Part shown: in pieces, positions 17,707 to 27,301 of the stretch
Layout of the letters: each line of letters starts with the position of its first letter
Position numbering within the stretch: position 1 is the first letter of the stretch
From: JANMGV01 sp037440405
Lineage (GTDB): Bacteria > Planctomycetota > Planctomycetia > Pirellulales > Pirellulaceae
DNA: 64,000 bases
Reading direction: 5' to 3'
NCBI GenBank assembly: GCA_037440405.1
Contig: JBBIUE010000019.1
Coordinates: 3,633-67,632 of the forward strand
Program-made: the position numbers and the translations under genes
Notes under the pieces: generated by a model
What the model was told of the DNA's origin: nothing
Database searches by the model: none
What the model saw: the letters and a program-made list of their open reading frames with translations, nothing else

Positions 17707-18348
17707 ATGTTTAGGTACGCAGTCTGTTTCGCTTTCATCTTGTTTGGGTTCGGTTGCGATGCGTTCGTATGGACTCCATCGGCGTTGGCATCGAATGCTG
17801 CAGAATCTGCGGAGGGAGCTGATCTGACGCATGGTTTTGCAGGAAAGGCGCAGTCGGACCCGCTTGAGTTTCGCTCAGACATGGCACTCTTCACGCTGAT
17901 TGTGTTCGTGCTGTTGTTGATCGTTCTTTATTTGGCGGCATGGAAACCGATTCAACAAGGTTTGGCATTGCGAGAAGCGACGATTGCGGAGCAAGTCGAA
18001 TCGGCGAAAAAGGCCTCCGAGGATGCAGCAGCGAAGCTTGCCGAGATGCAGGCCAAGTTCGAAGCTTCAGCAGCGGAAGCGCACCAATTGGTCGCTCAAG
18101 CCAGACGAGATGCTGAGGCAGCCGGTTCCCGCATCATCGCCGAAGCTAAGGAGGATGCCAATCGCCAGAAGGATCGAGCCATTGCTGAAATTCAGGCTGC
18201 CAAGATGGCTGCCTTGAGCGAGCTCGGAGGCCGAAGTACTGACTTGGCGTTCCACCTCGCTCGAGGAGTGCTTGGGCGTGAATTGAAGAAAGATGATCAT
18301 CAAGGGCTGATTCAGGAAGCAGTAAAAAACTTTCCAAGTCAGAACTAG
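17707..18348 (+). CDS. atpF: F0F1 ATP synthase subunit b
   Basis: The peripheral stalk subunit, 213 residues. After a signal-like first segment (MFRYAVCFAFILFGFGC) and a polar stretch comes a second hydrophobic helix (FTLIVFVLLLIVLYLAAW, about residues 60-80), then a long Ala/Glu/Lys-rich coiled coil (residues 95-180) that would contact F1. The usual b subunit has only one N-terminal helix, so the leader here is extra. Starts two bases after the atpE stop. Confidence 0.93.
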   Translation: MFRYAVCFAFILFGFGCDAFVWTPSALASNAAESAEGADLTHGFAGKAQSDPLEFRSDMALFTLIVFVLLLIVLYLAAWKPIQQGLALREATIAEQVESAKKASEDAAAKLAEMQAKFEASAAEAHQLVAQARRDAEAAGSRIIAEAKEDANRQKDRAIAEIQAAKMAALSELGGRSTDLAFHLARGVLGRELKKDDHQGLIQEAVKNFPSQN

Positions 18349-18427
18349 TGCATTGAAGCTTGCTGAAACTGATTCGTATAGAACCGATTCGGTTGGTCGA
18401 TCGGGTCATTGAAGGAACTACAATTCG

Positions 18428-19057
18428 ATGAGTCAAGTTGCGGAAAACTCGCACATCCCTACCGTGTTCGATGATGAGCATCAACACGTTGGCGAAATTT
18501 ACGCAAAAGCCTTGATCGGCGCTGCGAAGGCGTCTGGCAATGCTGACGTAGTGGTTCAGCATTTGACTTCGATCGTAACTGACATCCTGAATCGGAGTCC
18601 GGTATTCGAGTCTGCTTTGTCCAGTCCCAAGCTTTCTTCATCCGAAAAGATGGCCTTGATGGACAAAGTGTTTCGGGGCAAAGTTGATCCAACTCTGCTC
18701 AATTTCCTCAAAGTGCTTTGCTCCCGTCAGCGCATTGGTTTCATCCGTGGCATCCAGCAAGCAGTGGTGAAGATGCAGGACGAGGCCATGGGAAGGTTGC
18801 GTGTCGTCGTTACCACGGCAGTCCCCTTGGAAGAGAAGCAGAAAACTGTTTTAGCGGACACTCTTCGCAGCCGGTTTGGTAAGGACATTGCCCTTACTTC
18901 CCGAACGGACCCTTCCTTGATTGGTGGCATGGTTATTCGAATCGGTGACACCGTGTACGACAGCAGCATTCATGGACGGTTGCTTTTACAGCGGAAGCAG
19001 GTTGAAGAACGTGCCGAACAGCAATTGCGTACGAAGTTAGATTCATTGGTCTCTTAG
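18428..19057 (+). CDS. atpH: F0F1 ATP synthase subunit delta
   Basis: The 209-residue OSCP/delta subunit links the b stalk to the top of F1. The helical N-terminal domain (YAKALIGAAKASGNADVV; SSPKLSSSEKMALMDKVF; LLNFLKVLCSRQRIGFIRGI) and the C-terminal segment IGGMVIRIGDTVYDSSIHGRL are family hallmarks. AAGGA precedes the ATG. Lies between b and alpha, the standard place. Confidence 0.95.
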   Translation: MSQVAENSHIPTVFDDEHQHVGEIYAKALIGAAKASGNADVVVQHLTSIVTDILNRSPVFESALSSPKLSSSEKMALMDKVFRGKVDPTLLNFLKVLCSRQRIGFIRGIQQAVVKMQDEAMGRLRVVVTTAVPLEEKQKTVLADTLRSRFGKDIALTSRTDPSLIGGMVIRIGDTVYDSSIHGRLLLQRKQVEERAEQQLRTKLDSLVS

Positions 19058-19105
19058 ATGAGTTTGCCCATCAAACGGGCTAGTTTTGCATAATCAAGGT
19101 CAACT

Positions 19106-20614
19106 ATGAAGTTCAATTCCGACGAGATTGCATCCGTCATTCAGCGAGAAATCGAGCAATTCGAAAGTCAAATCGATGTCCGCGAAGTTGGCACGGTTCT
19201 CGAAGTAGGTGACGGGATTGCCCGAGTCTACGGGCTGTCCAATGTCATGTCCGGAGAGATGGTCGAGTTTCCCAGCGGTGTCACTGGTCTTGCCTTCAAC
19301 TTGGAGGAGAAGAGCGTCGGTATCATCATCTTGGGTGATTACTTAACGATCAGCGAAGGTGACGAAGTCCGCGCTCTCGGAAAACTGTTGAGTGTTCCGG
19401 TTGGCGATGAAGTCATCGGTCGCGTTCTCGATCCGCTCGGAAACCCATTGGACGGCAAGGGACCTGTTCAAGCGAAAACGCAGCGACCTGTTGAAATCAT
19501 CGCGACTGGAGTTGCCGAACGGCAGCCGGTTCACGAACCACTTCAGACGGGAATCAAAGCGATTGATGCGATGACCCCGATTGGTCGTGGACAGCGTGAG
19601 TTGATCATCGGCGACCGCAAGACGGGAAAGACGGCAGTCGCTCTGGATGCGATCATCAATCAAAAGCATACTGGGGTCAAGTGCTTCTATGTTGCCGTCG
19701 GTCAAAAGGACTCCTCAGTCGCGTTGGTCATTGATGCGTTGGAAAAGCACGGTGCGATGGACTACACGACGATTATCGTCGCTGGGGCGAGTGCACCAGC
19801 TCCGCTGCAATACGTTGCCCCTTATGCTGGAACCGCCATGGCTGAGCATTTCATGTTCAATGGCCAGCATGCCTTGATTGTGTACGACGACTTGAGCAAA
19901 CAAGCGGTTGCTTATCGTCAGCTCAGCTTGCTGATGCGACGTCCACCTGGCCGGGAAGCTTTTCCTGGAGACGTTTTCTACTGCCACAGTCGACTGCTCG
20001 AACGTTCTGCGAAATTGTCCAAGGAGCTTGGAGGAGGTTCATTAACCAGCCTTCCGATTATTGAAACGCTCGAAGGAGAAGTTTCCGCATACATTCCAAC
20101 CAATGTGATCTCCATCACGGACGGACAGATTTACTTGCAGCCCGACTTGTTCTTCGCCGGTATCCGTCCCGCCATGAACGTGGGTATTTCTGTTTCTCGC
20201 GTTGGCGGTGCTGCTCAGATCAAAGCGATGAAGAAGGTCGCCGGTGGTTTGCGTCTGGACCTTGCAGCCTTCCGAGAACTCGAAGCTTTTGCTCAACTGG
20301 GAACCGAATTGGATGCTGCCACTCAGTCTCGTTTGGACCGCGGCTATCGCATGGTGGAGTTGCTGAAGCAGGCTCAATACCAACCCATGAGTGTTGCCGA
20401 TCAGATCATCAGCATTTATGCGGGAACGCGAGGTCATCTTGACGACGTTCCAATTTCAAAAGTTCGCGATTTCGAAAGTGAACTGTTGCGATTTGTGCGG
20501 AATCGGAATCCGGATTTGCTGAAGAAGATTGTCGATGTCGGTGATCTGACATCGGAAATCGAGGAAGCGATCAAGTCCGCGATTACCAGTTTCAAAGCAA
20601 CTTTTCGACCGTAA
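19106..20614 (+). CDS. atpA: F0F1 ATP synthase subunit alpha
   Basis: A 502-residue nucleotide-binding but non-catalytic F1 subunit. Motifs: Walker A GDRKTGKT (about residue 169), YDDLSKQAVAYRQLSLLMRRPPGREAFPGD split by the Walker B strand ALIVYDD, and the arginine finger region SVSRVGGAAQIKAMKKVAG. Length and domain order are normal. AAGG lies just upstream of the ATG. Confidence 0.98.
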   Translation: MKFNSDEIASVIQREIEQFESQIDVREVGTVLEVGDGIARVYGLSNVMSGEMVEFPSGVTGLAFNLEEKSVGIIILGDYLTISEGDEVRALGKLLSVPVGDEVIGRVLDPLGNPLDGKGPVQAKTQRPVEIIATGVAERQPVHEPLQTGIKAIDAMTPIGRGQRELIIGDRKTGKTAVALDAIINQKHTGVKCFYVAVGQKDSSVALVIDALEKHGAMDYTTIIVAGASAPAPLQYVAPYAGTAMAEHFMFNGQHALIVYDDLSKQAVAYRQLSLLMRRPPGREAFPGDVFYCHSRLLERSAKLSKELGGGSLTSLPIIETLEGEVSAYIPTNVISITDGQIYLQPDLFFAGIRPAMNVGISVSRVGGAAQIKAMKKVAGGLRLDLAAFRELEAFAQLGTELDAATQSRLDRGYRMVELLKQAQYQPMSVADQIISIYAGTRGHLDDVPISKVRDFESELLRFVRNRNPDLLKKIVDVGDLTSEIEEAIKSAITSFKATFRP

Positions 20615-20649
20615 TCGGCTTTGCGCCGCAACTAGAACATTGAAATCAC

Positions 20650-21522
20650 ATGGCTAATTTACGAGCTCTCGATAAACGCCGAAAGTCGATCCGGAACATT
20701 CGCAAGATCACTCGGACCATGGAATTGATCGCGACGGCGCGATTCAAGAAGGCCATGGATCGAGCCGCTGCGGCAACCGATTACACGGATCGAATTACCG
20801 CGATCGTGCGGGACTTGGCGAAGTCGGGAGCATCGGTTTCCCATCCGCTTTTGGAACCTCATGACGCAGTCAAGGGTGTGAAACTGTTGATGCTGACCAG
20901 CAATCGCGGATTGTGCGGCGGGTACAACAGTTCTGTCGTTCGCGTTGCACTACAGAGAAAAGAGCAGTTGCGAACCGAGACAGAACAACAGCATTTGGCG
21001 GTGAGTGGGAAACGCGGAATTTCCGCAATGAAGTTTCGTGGTGTCGATATCGAGAGCACCTACACAGAATTTGAAGATCAACCTTCTTTCGAAGCCGTTG
21101 CCAAGATTGCAGATCATTTGATGATGGACTTCAATACGGGTACGATCGATCGTGTCGATATCGCTTACACAAAGTTTCTGTCTCCGTCGAAACAAGAAGC
21201 CGTCGTTGAGACTTTGCTGCCGATTTCTGGGCTGGATTCATCCAACGAAGCAAAGGGACCGACTGAGGACTATGAATTTCTTCCATCTGCGGCCAGCATT
21301 TTGGAGGAAGTCGTTCCCGCAAGTTTCCGCGTCAAGCTCTTCAAGTGCTTTCTGGATGCTGCGGTGAGCGAGCAGATCGCCCGAATGGTGGCGATGAAAA
21401 GCGCGACGGAAAATGCAGGAGACATGATCAAACAGCTGTCCAGAACATTCAATCGAGCTCGTCAAGCAAAGATTACCGGCGAAATCATGGAGATCATCGG
21501 TGGCGTCGAAGCTCTTGGCTAA
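20650..21522 (+). CDS. atpG: F0F1 ATP synthase subunit gamma
   Basis: The central rotor shaft, 290 residues. N-terminal helix RRKSIRNIRKITRTMELIAT with the conserved K-I-T-x-x-M-E, the Rossmann-like core LTSNRGLCGGYNSSV, and the C-terminal helix MKSATENAGDMI...FNRARQAKITGEIMEIIGG are all present and ordinary. Position between alpha and beta is standard. Confidence 0.97.
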   Translation: MANLRALDKRRKSIRNIRKITRTMELIATARFKKAMDRAAAATDYTDRITAIVRDLAKSGASVSHPLLEPHDAVKGVKLLMLTSNRGLCGGYNSSVVRVALQRKEQLRTETEQQHLAVSGKRGISAMKFRGVDIESTYTEFEDQPSFEAVAKIADHLMMDFNTGTIDRVDIAYTKFLSPSKQEAVVETLLPISGLDSSNEAKGPTEDYEFLPSAASILEEVVPASFRVKLFKCFLDAAVSEQIARMVAMKSATENAGDMIKQLSRTFNRARQAKITGEIMEIIGGVEALG

Positions 21523-21603
21523 CGCTCAAGCTTCGAATCGTGAGTGGGATATCAAGTACTTTGGAACCAAAATAACTCTTAGGTCAATTCGGAACGAACA
21601 AGT

Positions 21604-23061
21604 ATGGTTACTGCGAACACATCAGAGAACATTGGGCAAGTCACTCAGGTCATCGGTTCGACATTCGACGTCGAGTTTCCCATCGACAAGCTTCCACCTA
21701 TCTACAATGCGGTAAAGATTCGAACGGATGCCAAGGGTGTCAAGTTGCATCTGACTGGTGAAATTCAGCAGCACCTGGGAGGTGGACGCGTACGATGTGT
21801 TGCATTAGGGAGTACCGACGGATTGATGAGAGGAATTCCGTGCATCGATACCGGTAAGCCCGTGTCGGTTCCAGTAGGCCCATCAACGCTCGGCCGCGTG
21901 TTCAACGTACTCGGAGACCCGATCGACCAGCGTGGGCCAGTCGAGGCAGCCGAAAGCCGCCCTATCCACCGGCAAGCTCCTCAGGTATCGGAACTTTCCA
22001 CCAATACGGAAGTGTTCGAAACCGGTATCAAGGTTGTCGATTTGCTGACTCCGTTTGTGCGCGGTGGCAAGGCGGGATTGTTCGGCGGTGCGGGGCTTGG
22101 CAAAACGGTTATTTTGACGGAGTTAATTGCTCGAATCGCATCTTCGCACGGTGGATTTTCTGTGTTTGCTGGAGTCGGCGAGCGAACCCGCGAGGGGACG
22201 GACTTGTGGCTGGAAATGCAAGAAGCCGAAATTGGTCAAACCGGCCGTAAGGTTATCGAGCAAACCTGCATGGTATTCGGCCAAATGAACGAACCGCCAG
22301 GATCGCGTTTGCGAGTGGCCCTGTCTGCTCTCACGATGGCCGAATACTTCCGCGATACGACTGGTAAGGACACGCTGTTGTTCGTCGATAACATTTTTCG
22401 ATTCTCCCAGGCAGGAAGTGAAGTGTCAGCGTTGCTTGGTCGTATGCCATCTGCAGTGGGATATCAGCCGACATTGGCGACGGAAATGGGAGCACTCCAA
22501 GAACGAATTACCTCGACCAAAAAGGGCGCCATCACTTCCGTGCAAGCGGTTTACGTTCCTGCCGACGATCCAACGGATCCCGCTCCGGCGACTGCGTTCG
22601 GACAGCTCGATGCGTTCATTTACTTGGAACGAGCGATTTCGGAGAAGGGAATTTATCCAGCGATCGATCCCCTCGCGTCGAACAGTCGAATTCTTGATCC
22701 GCAGTATGTAGGCGACAGGCACTACGCGATTGCTCGACGCGTCCAGCGTATTCTTCAGCGGTACCGCGAACTGCAGGACATTATCGCTATTCTCGGCGTG
22801 GATGAACTTAGCGAAGAGGACAAGTTGGTCGTCCATCGTGCTCGGCGCATCGAGCGATTTTTGTCACAACCCTTCTTGGTCGCCGAAGTCTTCACTGGGA
22901 AACCCGGTGAAATTACCTCATTGGCCGATACCATTCGCAGCTTCGAGGAATTGTGTGACGGTAAGTGGGACCACCTGCCGGAGCCTGCCTTCATGTACGT
23001 CGGCCCGATCGAGCAAGCGGAAGAGCAGGCCAAGAAGATGGCTCAGCAAGGGAAGAAATAA
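21604..23061 (+). CDS. atpD: F0F1 ATP synthase subunit beta
   Basis: The catalytic F1 subunit, 485 residues. Walker A GGAGLGKT, catalytic Glu in AGVGERTREG, Walker B TLLFVDNIFRF, and the DELSEEDK motif (DELSEED-type lever) near the C-terminus are present. An 80-base gap separates it from atpG. Ends two bases before the GTG start of atpC. Confidence 0.98.
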   Translation: MVTANTSENIGQVTQVIGSTFDVEFPIDKLPPIYNAVKIRTDAKGVKLHLTGEIQQHLGGGRVRCVALGSTDGLMRGIPCIDTGKPVSVPVGPSTLGRVFNVLGDPIDQRGPVEAAESRPIHRQAPQVSELSTNTEVFETGIKVVDLLTPFVRGGKAGLFGGAGLGKTVILTELIARIASSHGGFSVFAGVGERTREGTDLWLEMQEAEIGQTGRKVIEQTCMVFGQMNEPPGSRLRVALSALTMAEYFRDTTGKDTLLFVDNIFRFSQAGSEVSALLGRMPSAVGYQPTLATEMGALQERITSTKKGAITSVQAVYVPADDPTDPAPATAFGQLDAFIYLERAISEKGIYPAIDPLASNSRILDPQYVGDRHYAIARRVQRILQRYRELQDIIAILGVDELSEEDKLVVHRARRIERFLSQPFLVAEVFTGKPGEITSLADTIRSFEELCDGKWDHLPEPAFMYVGPIEQAEEQAKKMAQQGKK

Positions 23062-23063
23062 TC

Positions 23064-23465
23064 GTGTCCGAACTGAAATGCGTGGTAGTTACACCCGAAC
23101 GAACCGAATTGAGCGTTTATGCTGACTTGATCGTCGTCCCGATGTACGACGGCCAGTTGGGCATTCTGAAGGGCAAAAGTCCTTTGGTGGGTCGTTTGGG
23201 TTTCGGAACGCTTGATCTTCACCAATCGGGTAGGGTATTAAAGTACTACGTCGAGGGTGGATTTGTCCAGGTTAACAAGGAAGGGGTTTATGTTCTTACC
23301 GATCGATTGACTCCGGCTGATAAAGTAGACGCCGCGAAAGCAAAGGAAGACTTCGAAAAGGCGACTGCGATGACCGCTCTTACAGCGGAGACCGTCGCTC
23401 TTCGCGATCGTGCTCTTGCCTCTGCCCGCGCTCGTATACGGTTGACGAAATCGACGATGAACTAA
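23064..23465 (+). CDS. atpC: F0F1 ATP synthase subunit epsilon
   Basis: A 133-residue subunit of the central stalk that couples rotation and can inhibit ATP hydrolysis. The beta-sandwich segment LGILKGKSPLVGRLGFGTLD and YYVEGGFVQV are typical; the C-terminal helical pair is present (VDAAKAKEDFEKA...ASARARIRL). GTG 23064 is preferred over longer in-frame starts inside atpD because it follows the atpD stop and a GGGAAG sequence. Last gene of the operon. Confidence 0.95.
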   Translation: MSELKCVVVTPERTELSVYADLIVVPMYDGQLGILKGKSPLVGRLGFGTLDLHQSGRVLKYYVEGGFVQVNKEGVYVLTDRLTPADKVDAAKAKEDFEKATAMTALTAETVALRDRALASARARIRLTKSTMN

Positions 23466-23914
23466 CGCTTGACTCTTCATTGGGATCGACCGAGTAATTT
23501 GCAATGACCGATGTTGGTGCCGTCTGCCAACATCTCCCTAAGTTCGCAAGATTCTCTCGATTGGTCTCGCTTCTAACCTTCAAGGCTCTGAATAAGCGTC
23601 TCTCGGCCGTTGCTTGCAAATTGTGGAACGTATCCAAAGACTCTATTCGGCTGCATTCGTATGGTCGTCGGCTCTCCCTAACGGTCTGCGAGAGCATGAT
23701 GGTCCCCCTTCGCTCTGCGAAAGCAACGCCCATTCACCTCGTCTTGCGGAGTCGATGGCCCCTCAACAGCTCTGTTCGAATTCTTGCCCCCCAGTCCGAG
23801 TAGCTACCTCAGGAGAGCTTCCGGAGATGTCTGACTTATGGCTTCGCGTTGGCGTTGCGATCGCGTATCTAGCCGGATGATCACTTATTTCGCTTAGCGA
23901 AGAGCCATGGCGAG
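23466..23914. other. intergenic region between convergent genes
   Basis: About 450 bases after atpC and before the end of the convergent beta-propeller gene. Overlapping open frames on both strands look non-coding. I looked for an intrinsic terminator of the atp operon and did not find a convincing one. Confidence 0.35.
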
Positions 23915-25192
23915 CTAGTTTTTGACTCCAATGCAGTGCAGAGTCGAATTGGTGCGAATCACCAAATGTGTTGCATCTGCAGCAGGGGTAGAGCGAATCA
24001 CGTCACCCAGCTCGATGCGACCAAGCTTTTGATATGCGTGTGAAGCGGCAAGAATCGTAACGACGCCGTCATCGGACATTCCAATGAGCTTTCCACCAAT
24101 GATGACGGGCGAGGATGCTACGTTTCCTCCGATGCGTTGCCTCCAGAGAATTTTCCCCGTGGGAAGTTCGACGCAGGAAACGATTCCGTTGTCCGCCCAT
24201 AGAAATGCAGTGTCTCCCAACACAACTGGAGTGGGCACATAGGGAGCCGTTGTTTGATTGGATATGCGCAGAATTTCTTGGCCGCTTCCATCGGCGGACA
24301 CGGCGACAAGCTGATTGCCACCACCTCCAGAACCCTCGGTGCCAATGACCAAATTACCAGCGATGATTGGACTGCTACAGACCCGCTTTTCGAATGCAGG
24401 GCGGCTCCATAATCGCTTTCCCGACTCGACGTCGACCGCGAAAAAGCCATTCCCAGTGTTTGCTTCGATGATTGAAGTCTTGCCAGATTTGTCGGTATAC
24501 AAGCAAGGTACTCCATAACAAACTCGAACCGGAGTGCAGGGAGACTCCCAAACCACTTCGCCGGTTTTCGCTGACAATGCGAGGAGCCGACTTTTGCCAG
24601 GAGCAACTCCTGGAGCAAGCTCCTCGGCATCCTGGCAATCGTAGAGGATCAGTTTGTCATCGACGCGAATGGGAGAGGTCCCGAATCCATGCTGGCTGAC
24701 ATAACGTCCCAAGTCACGGGTCCAAACGTCATCGCCACCATGTGTGAACGCGCGCACTGTCAAACTCGTGTCGTCGGCCCAAGCAAAATAGACCATTTGT
24801 TCGTCGACGCACGGTGTACTCGATGCGTAACTGCTGAACTTGTGCAAGGCGTGATGCCGGCTTGCAAAGTCTTTCTTCCACAACAGCTCGCCAGTATCCA
24901 GAGAATAACAGAGCGCATACCGCGTTGCATCCTTGGGGTCCGCACTCAACAAGAATACCCTATCCTTCGCGAGAACGGGTGATCCATTCCCACCACCGGG
25001 CAAAGCGACACTCCACTGCACGTCGCTCGGTTGCCACGGAATGGGAACGTGACATGTTTCGAGAATGCCCGTACCATTCGGACCTCGGAAACGCGACCAA
25101 GTCAGCTCGTCTTGTGCCGCACATCTTAATGAGAAACATAGACAGGACAGGATCATCGTGATCCGGTCTATTCGTTTGAATTGATTCATCAT
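23915..25192 (-). CDS. exported PQQ-type beta-propeller protein
   Basis: A 425-residue protein with a signal-like N-terminus (ITMILSCLCFSLRCAA). Multiple blades carry the PQQ repeat pattern: ALCYSLDTGELLWKKDF, LLALSAKTGEVVWESP, FFAVDVESGKRLWSRP, VSCVELPTGKILWRQR, IIGGKLIGMSDDGVVTIL. The opening FRGPNGTGI is often seen in planctomycete proteins of this type. BamB-like folds of this kind serve as scaffolds or as quinoprotein dehydrogenases; without the dehydrogenase active-site motifs a scaffold or binding role is more likely. Stands alone between convergent atpC and the upstream kinase gene. Confidence 0.85.
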   Translation of the reverse strand: MMNQFKRIDRITMILSCLCFSLRCAAQDELTWSRFRGPNGTGILETCHVPIPWQPSDVQWSVALPGGGNGSPVLAKDRVFLLSADPKDATRYALCYSLDTGELLWKKDFASRHHALHKFSSYASSTPCVDEQMVYFAWADDTSLTVRAFTHGGDDVWTRDLGRYVSQHGFGTSPIRVDDKLILYDCQDAEELAPGVAPGKSRLLALSAKTGEVVWESPCTPVRVCYGVPCLYTDKSGKTSIIEANTGNGFFAVDVESGKRLWSRPAFEKRVCSSPIIAGNLVIGTEGSGGGGNQLVAVSADGSGQEILRISNQTTAPYVPTPVVLGDTAFLWADNGIVSCVELPTGKILWRQRIGGNVASSPVIIGGKLIGMSDDGVVTILAASHAYQKLGRIELGDVIRSTPAADATHLVIRTNSTLHCIGVKN

Positions 25193-25415
25193 TCACCTGA
25201 ATTAAGTTTGTCTGCAGCGGAGTTGAACCTGTCGTTTCGGCTGGCAACTTAGTAATTTTCAGAACGCATGGTTTCGAGCGGACGCTCCTATTCTAAGGTG
25301 AGTTGCAAATGAAAAAATACCATGCAATCGAAGCACCTGCGCACTTCCGCACAGATTTTCACGGGAACAGAGTCGGCGGCCAGGATCGTTTTGCCAAGTC
25401 TCATGCCAGACGAAC

Positions 25416-27176
25416 TTATCGAAGAGGGATACTTACCCTGAAACAACATCCACGTCCTAGCCTGCTAATCAACTCGACCTTCCCACCCATTGCCTGGGAC
25501 AGGTGTTTGACGATCGATAGTCCCAAGCCGGTGCCGCCGAGATCGCGAGAACGAGCGCGATCGACTCGGTAAAACCGCTCAAAAATCCTTTCGTGATGCT
25601 CTGGCGCGATACCCTGTCCATTATCGATCACTTCCAAGATTCCCATCGAATCGGATGCGGAAACTCGTACCAAGACGGTCGCTTCTTCCGGAGTATAACG
25701 TATGGCGTTGGTGATCAAATTATCCAAAATCGTTATGATGCCATCTTCGTCGCCGTGAGCGATGATTGGAGAGCCCGAGGATTCGAACGTAAGTTTGGTC
25801 CGACGCTTGACTGCATCATCTTGAAATGCATCGACACGTTGCTTGGCCACGGTGCATAGGTCGATATCTTCCAGTTCAAAGGTGGCTTGTCCGGCCTCAA
25901 TGCGAGCCAATTGGATCAAGTCCATGATGAGTTCATTAAGTCGATTGGCTTGTTCCTCGATTCTCTCGACAAACCGCAGACGATTCTGTTCGTCCTCAAT
26001 GGCACCTAGTCTCAGTGTCTCGGAGTACGCCTTAATGGAGGCGAGAGGCGTCTTCAGCTCATGCGAGACATTGGCAACGAAATCACGCCGCATGGTTTCC
26101 AAGAGTCGGATGTTCGTGACATCATGAACGACAAGAACCACAGACTCCACGGAAGGGTTCGGCAACCATGAGAATCGCATTGACAACATACGTTGAGCAC
26201 CACGCGTCGATTCGATTTCGCGCGTAATCGACCGGTGGGTGCGAAAGACTTCTTCGATGCATTGTTCGACCATCGGATTGCGTACGACTTCGTAAAACGG
26301 GCGCTGCAAGATGTCGCGCTGGCTGACATCAAGAAGTCCTAGAGCCGCGCGATTCGCCAGCACAACGCGTCGCCGCTGATCGATGGTCAGCACGCCTTCG
26401 CTCATGCTCATTAAAACCCCCGCTAGGCGATCGTTGTTGCCGGACAGTTTCTGGTACCGCTGCTTCAGATCGGTTTGCATTTGCGTCAACAGCCGTCCGA
26501 GTCCGGACCAACCACTTTCGGAGATCGTTGTCGGAAGGACATTGGCGAAGTCTCCGGCTGCAATTCCGCCAATGAAGTTTTCGATGGTCCGCAAATGCGA
26601 GCTGGCTCGATTGGCAATCATGCTGACCGCGACCAATCCAAGAATCAATGAAAGCAACGAAAATGTGGCAAACATAGAAATGCTCTTGCCGATGGGAGGG
26701 ACGGCGCTGCTCAACGGAGCGCTCACTCGAAGGAAACCTAGTCTATTCGCATCGGGTCCCATCGCTAGGGCAAGGAAGCGCGTGGGAATTTGAGTTCCCG
26801 GCGCAAGGCGAGTTGCGAAACCGGTCCCTCCTTGCCGCGCGCTCGCCACCTCGATGTTCGCGGCAATCTGACTGTCGTCGTCTGGTGAAATGCTTTCCAT
26901 TGGCAGCAGCTCGATGTGAATGTTGAGCAGGCCGGCCGTCGCTTCAAGCCGGCTTGCCAGCTCTTCATCATCGACGGTCAAAACTGCCCGACCTTGCAGT
27001 CTCGGAACTATCCAGGGGCGCAGCGAATGCGCTACCGAGCGTAGACGGTCGTCCAAACCCTCGAAAGCGTGATCTCGAATTCGACGATACGAGTAATAAC
27101 CGATGACTATGCTCCCAAGAAGATGGATTACGGCGTATAGTAGCATCCACTTCAAAAGAGCCGAGCGAGAAATCAC
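25416..27176 (-). CDS. PhoR-like membrane sensor histidine kinase
   Basis: A 586-residue kinase with an N-terminal helix (LLYAVIHLLGSIVIGYYSY), a periplasmic region of about 140 residues, a second helix (MFATFSLLSLILGLVAVSM, about residue 165), a HAMP-like linker, a PAS domain (about 245-355) and the catalytic core: VSHELKTPLASI with the phosphorylated His near residue 370, NLITNAIRYT (N box), DNGQGIAPEHHERIFERFYR (G1/F) and GGTGLGLSIV (G2). This order is that of PhoR/WalK kinases. No response regulator gene is next to it in the window, so the partner is elsewhere. Confidence 0.93.
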   Translation of the reverse strand: MISRSALLKWMLLYAVIHLLGSIVIGYYSYRRIRDHAFEGLDDRLRSVAHSLRPWIVPRLQGRAVLTVDDEELASRLEATAGLLNIHIELLPMESISPDDDSQIAANIEVASARQGGTGFATRLAPGTQIPTRFLALAMGPDANRLGFLRVSAPLSSAVPPIGKSISMFATFSLLSLILGLVAVSMIANRASSHLRTIENFIGGIAAGDFANVLPTTISESGWSGLGRLLTQMQTDLKQRYQKLSGNNDRLAGVLMSMSEGVLTIDQRRRVVLANRAALGLLDVSQRDILQRPFYEVVRNPMVEQCIEEVFRTHRSITREIESTRGAQRMLSMRFSWLPNPSVESVVLVVHDVTNIRLLETMRRDFVANVSHELKTPLASIKAYSETLRLGAIEDEQNRLRFVERIEEQANRLNELIMDLIQLARIEAGQATFELEDIDLCTVAKQRVDAFQDDAVKRRTKLTFESSGSPIIAHGDEDGIITILDNLITNAIRYTPEEATVLVRVSASDSMGILEVIDNGQGIAPEHHERIFERFYRVDRARSRDLGGTGLGLSIVKHLSQAMGGKVELISRLGRGCCFRVSIPLR

Positions 27177-27301
27177 ACCATCATCTCCGAAGTCCGAAGA
27201 TGTGGCTCGGTCTTGTACCGTTGGTCTGCAATCACGCTAAGAACTCGACTTGACTTCATCGTTACCTTACCTGTCCATTTTCTTGGTTTACTCAATTGCT
27301 C

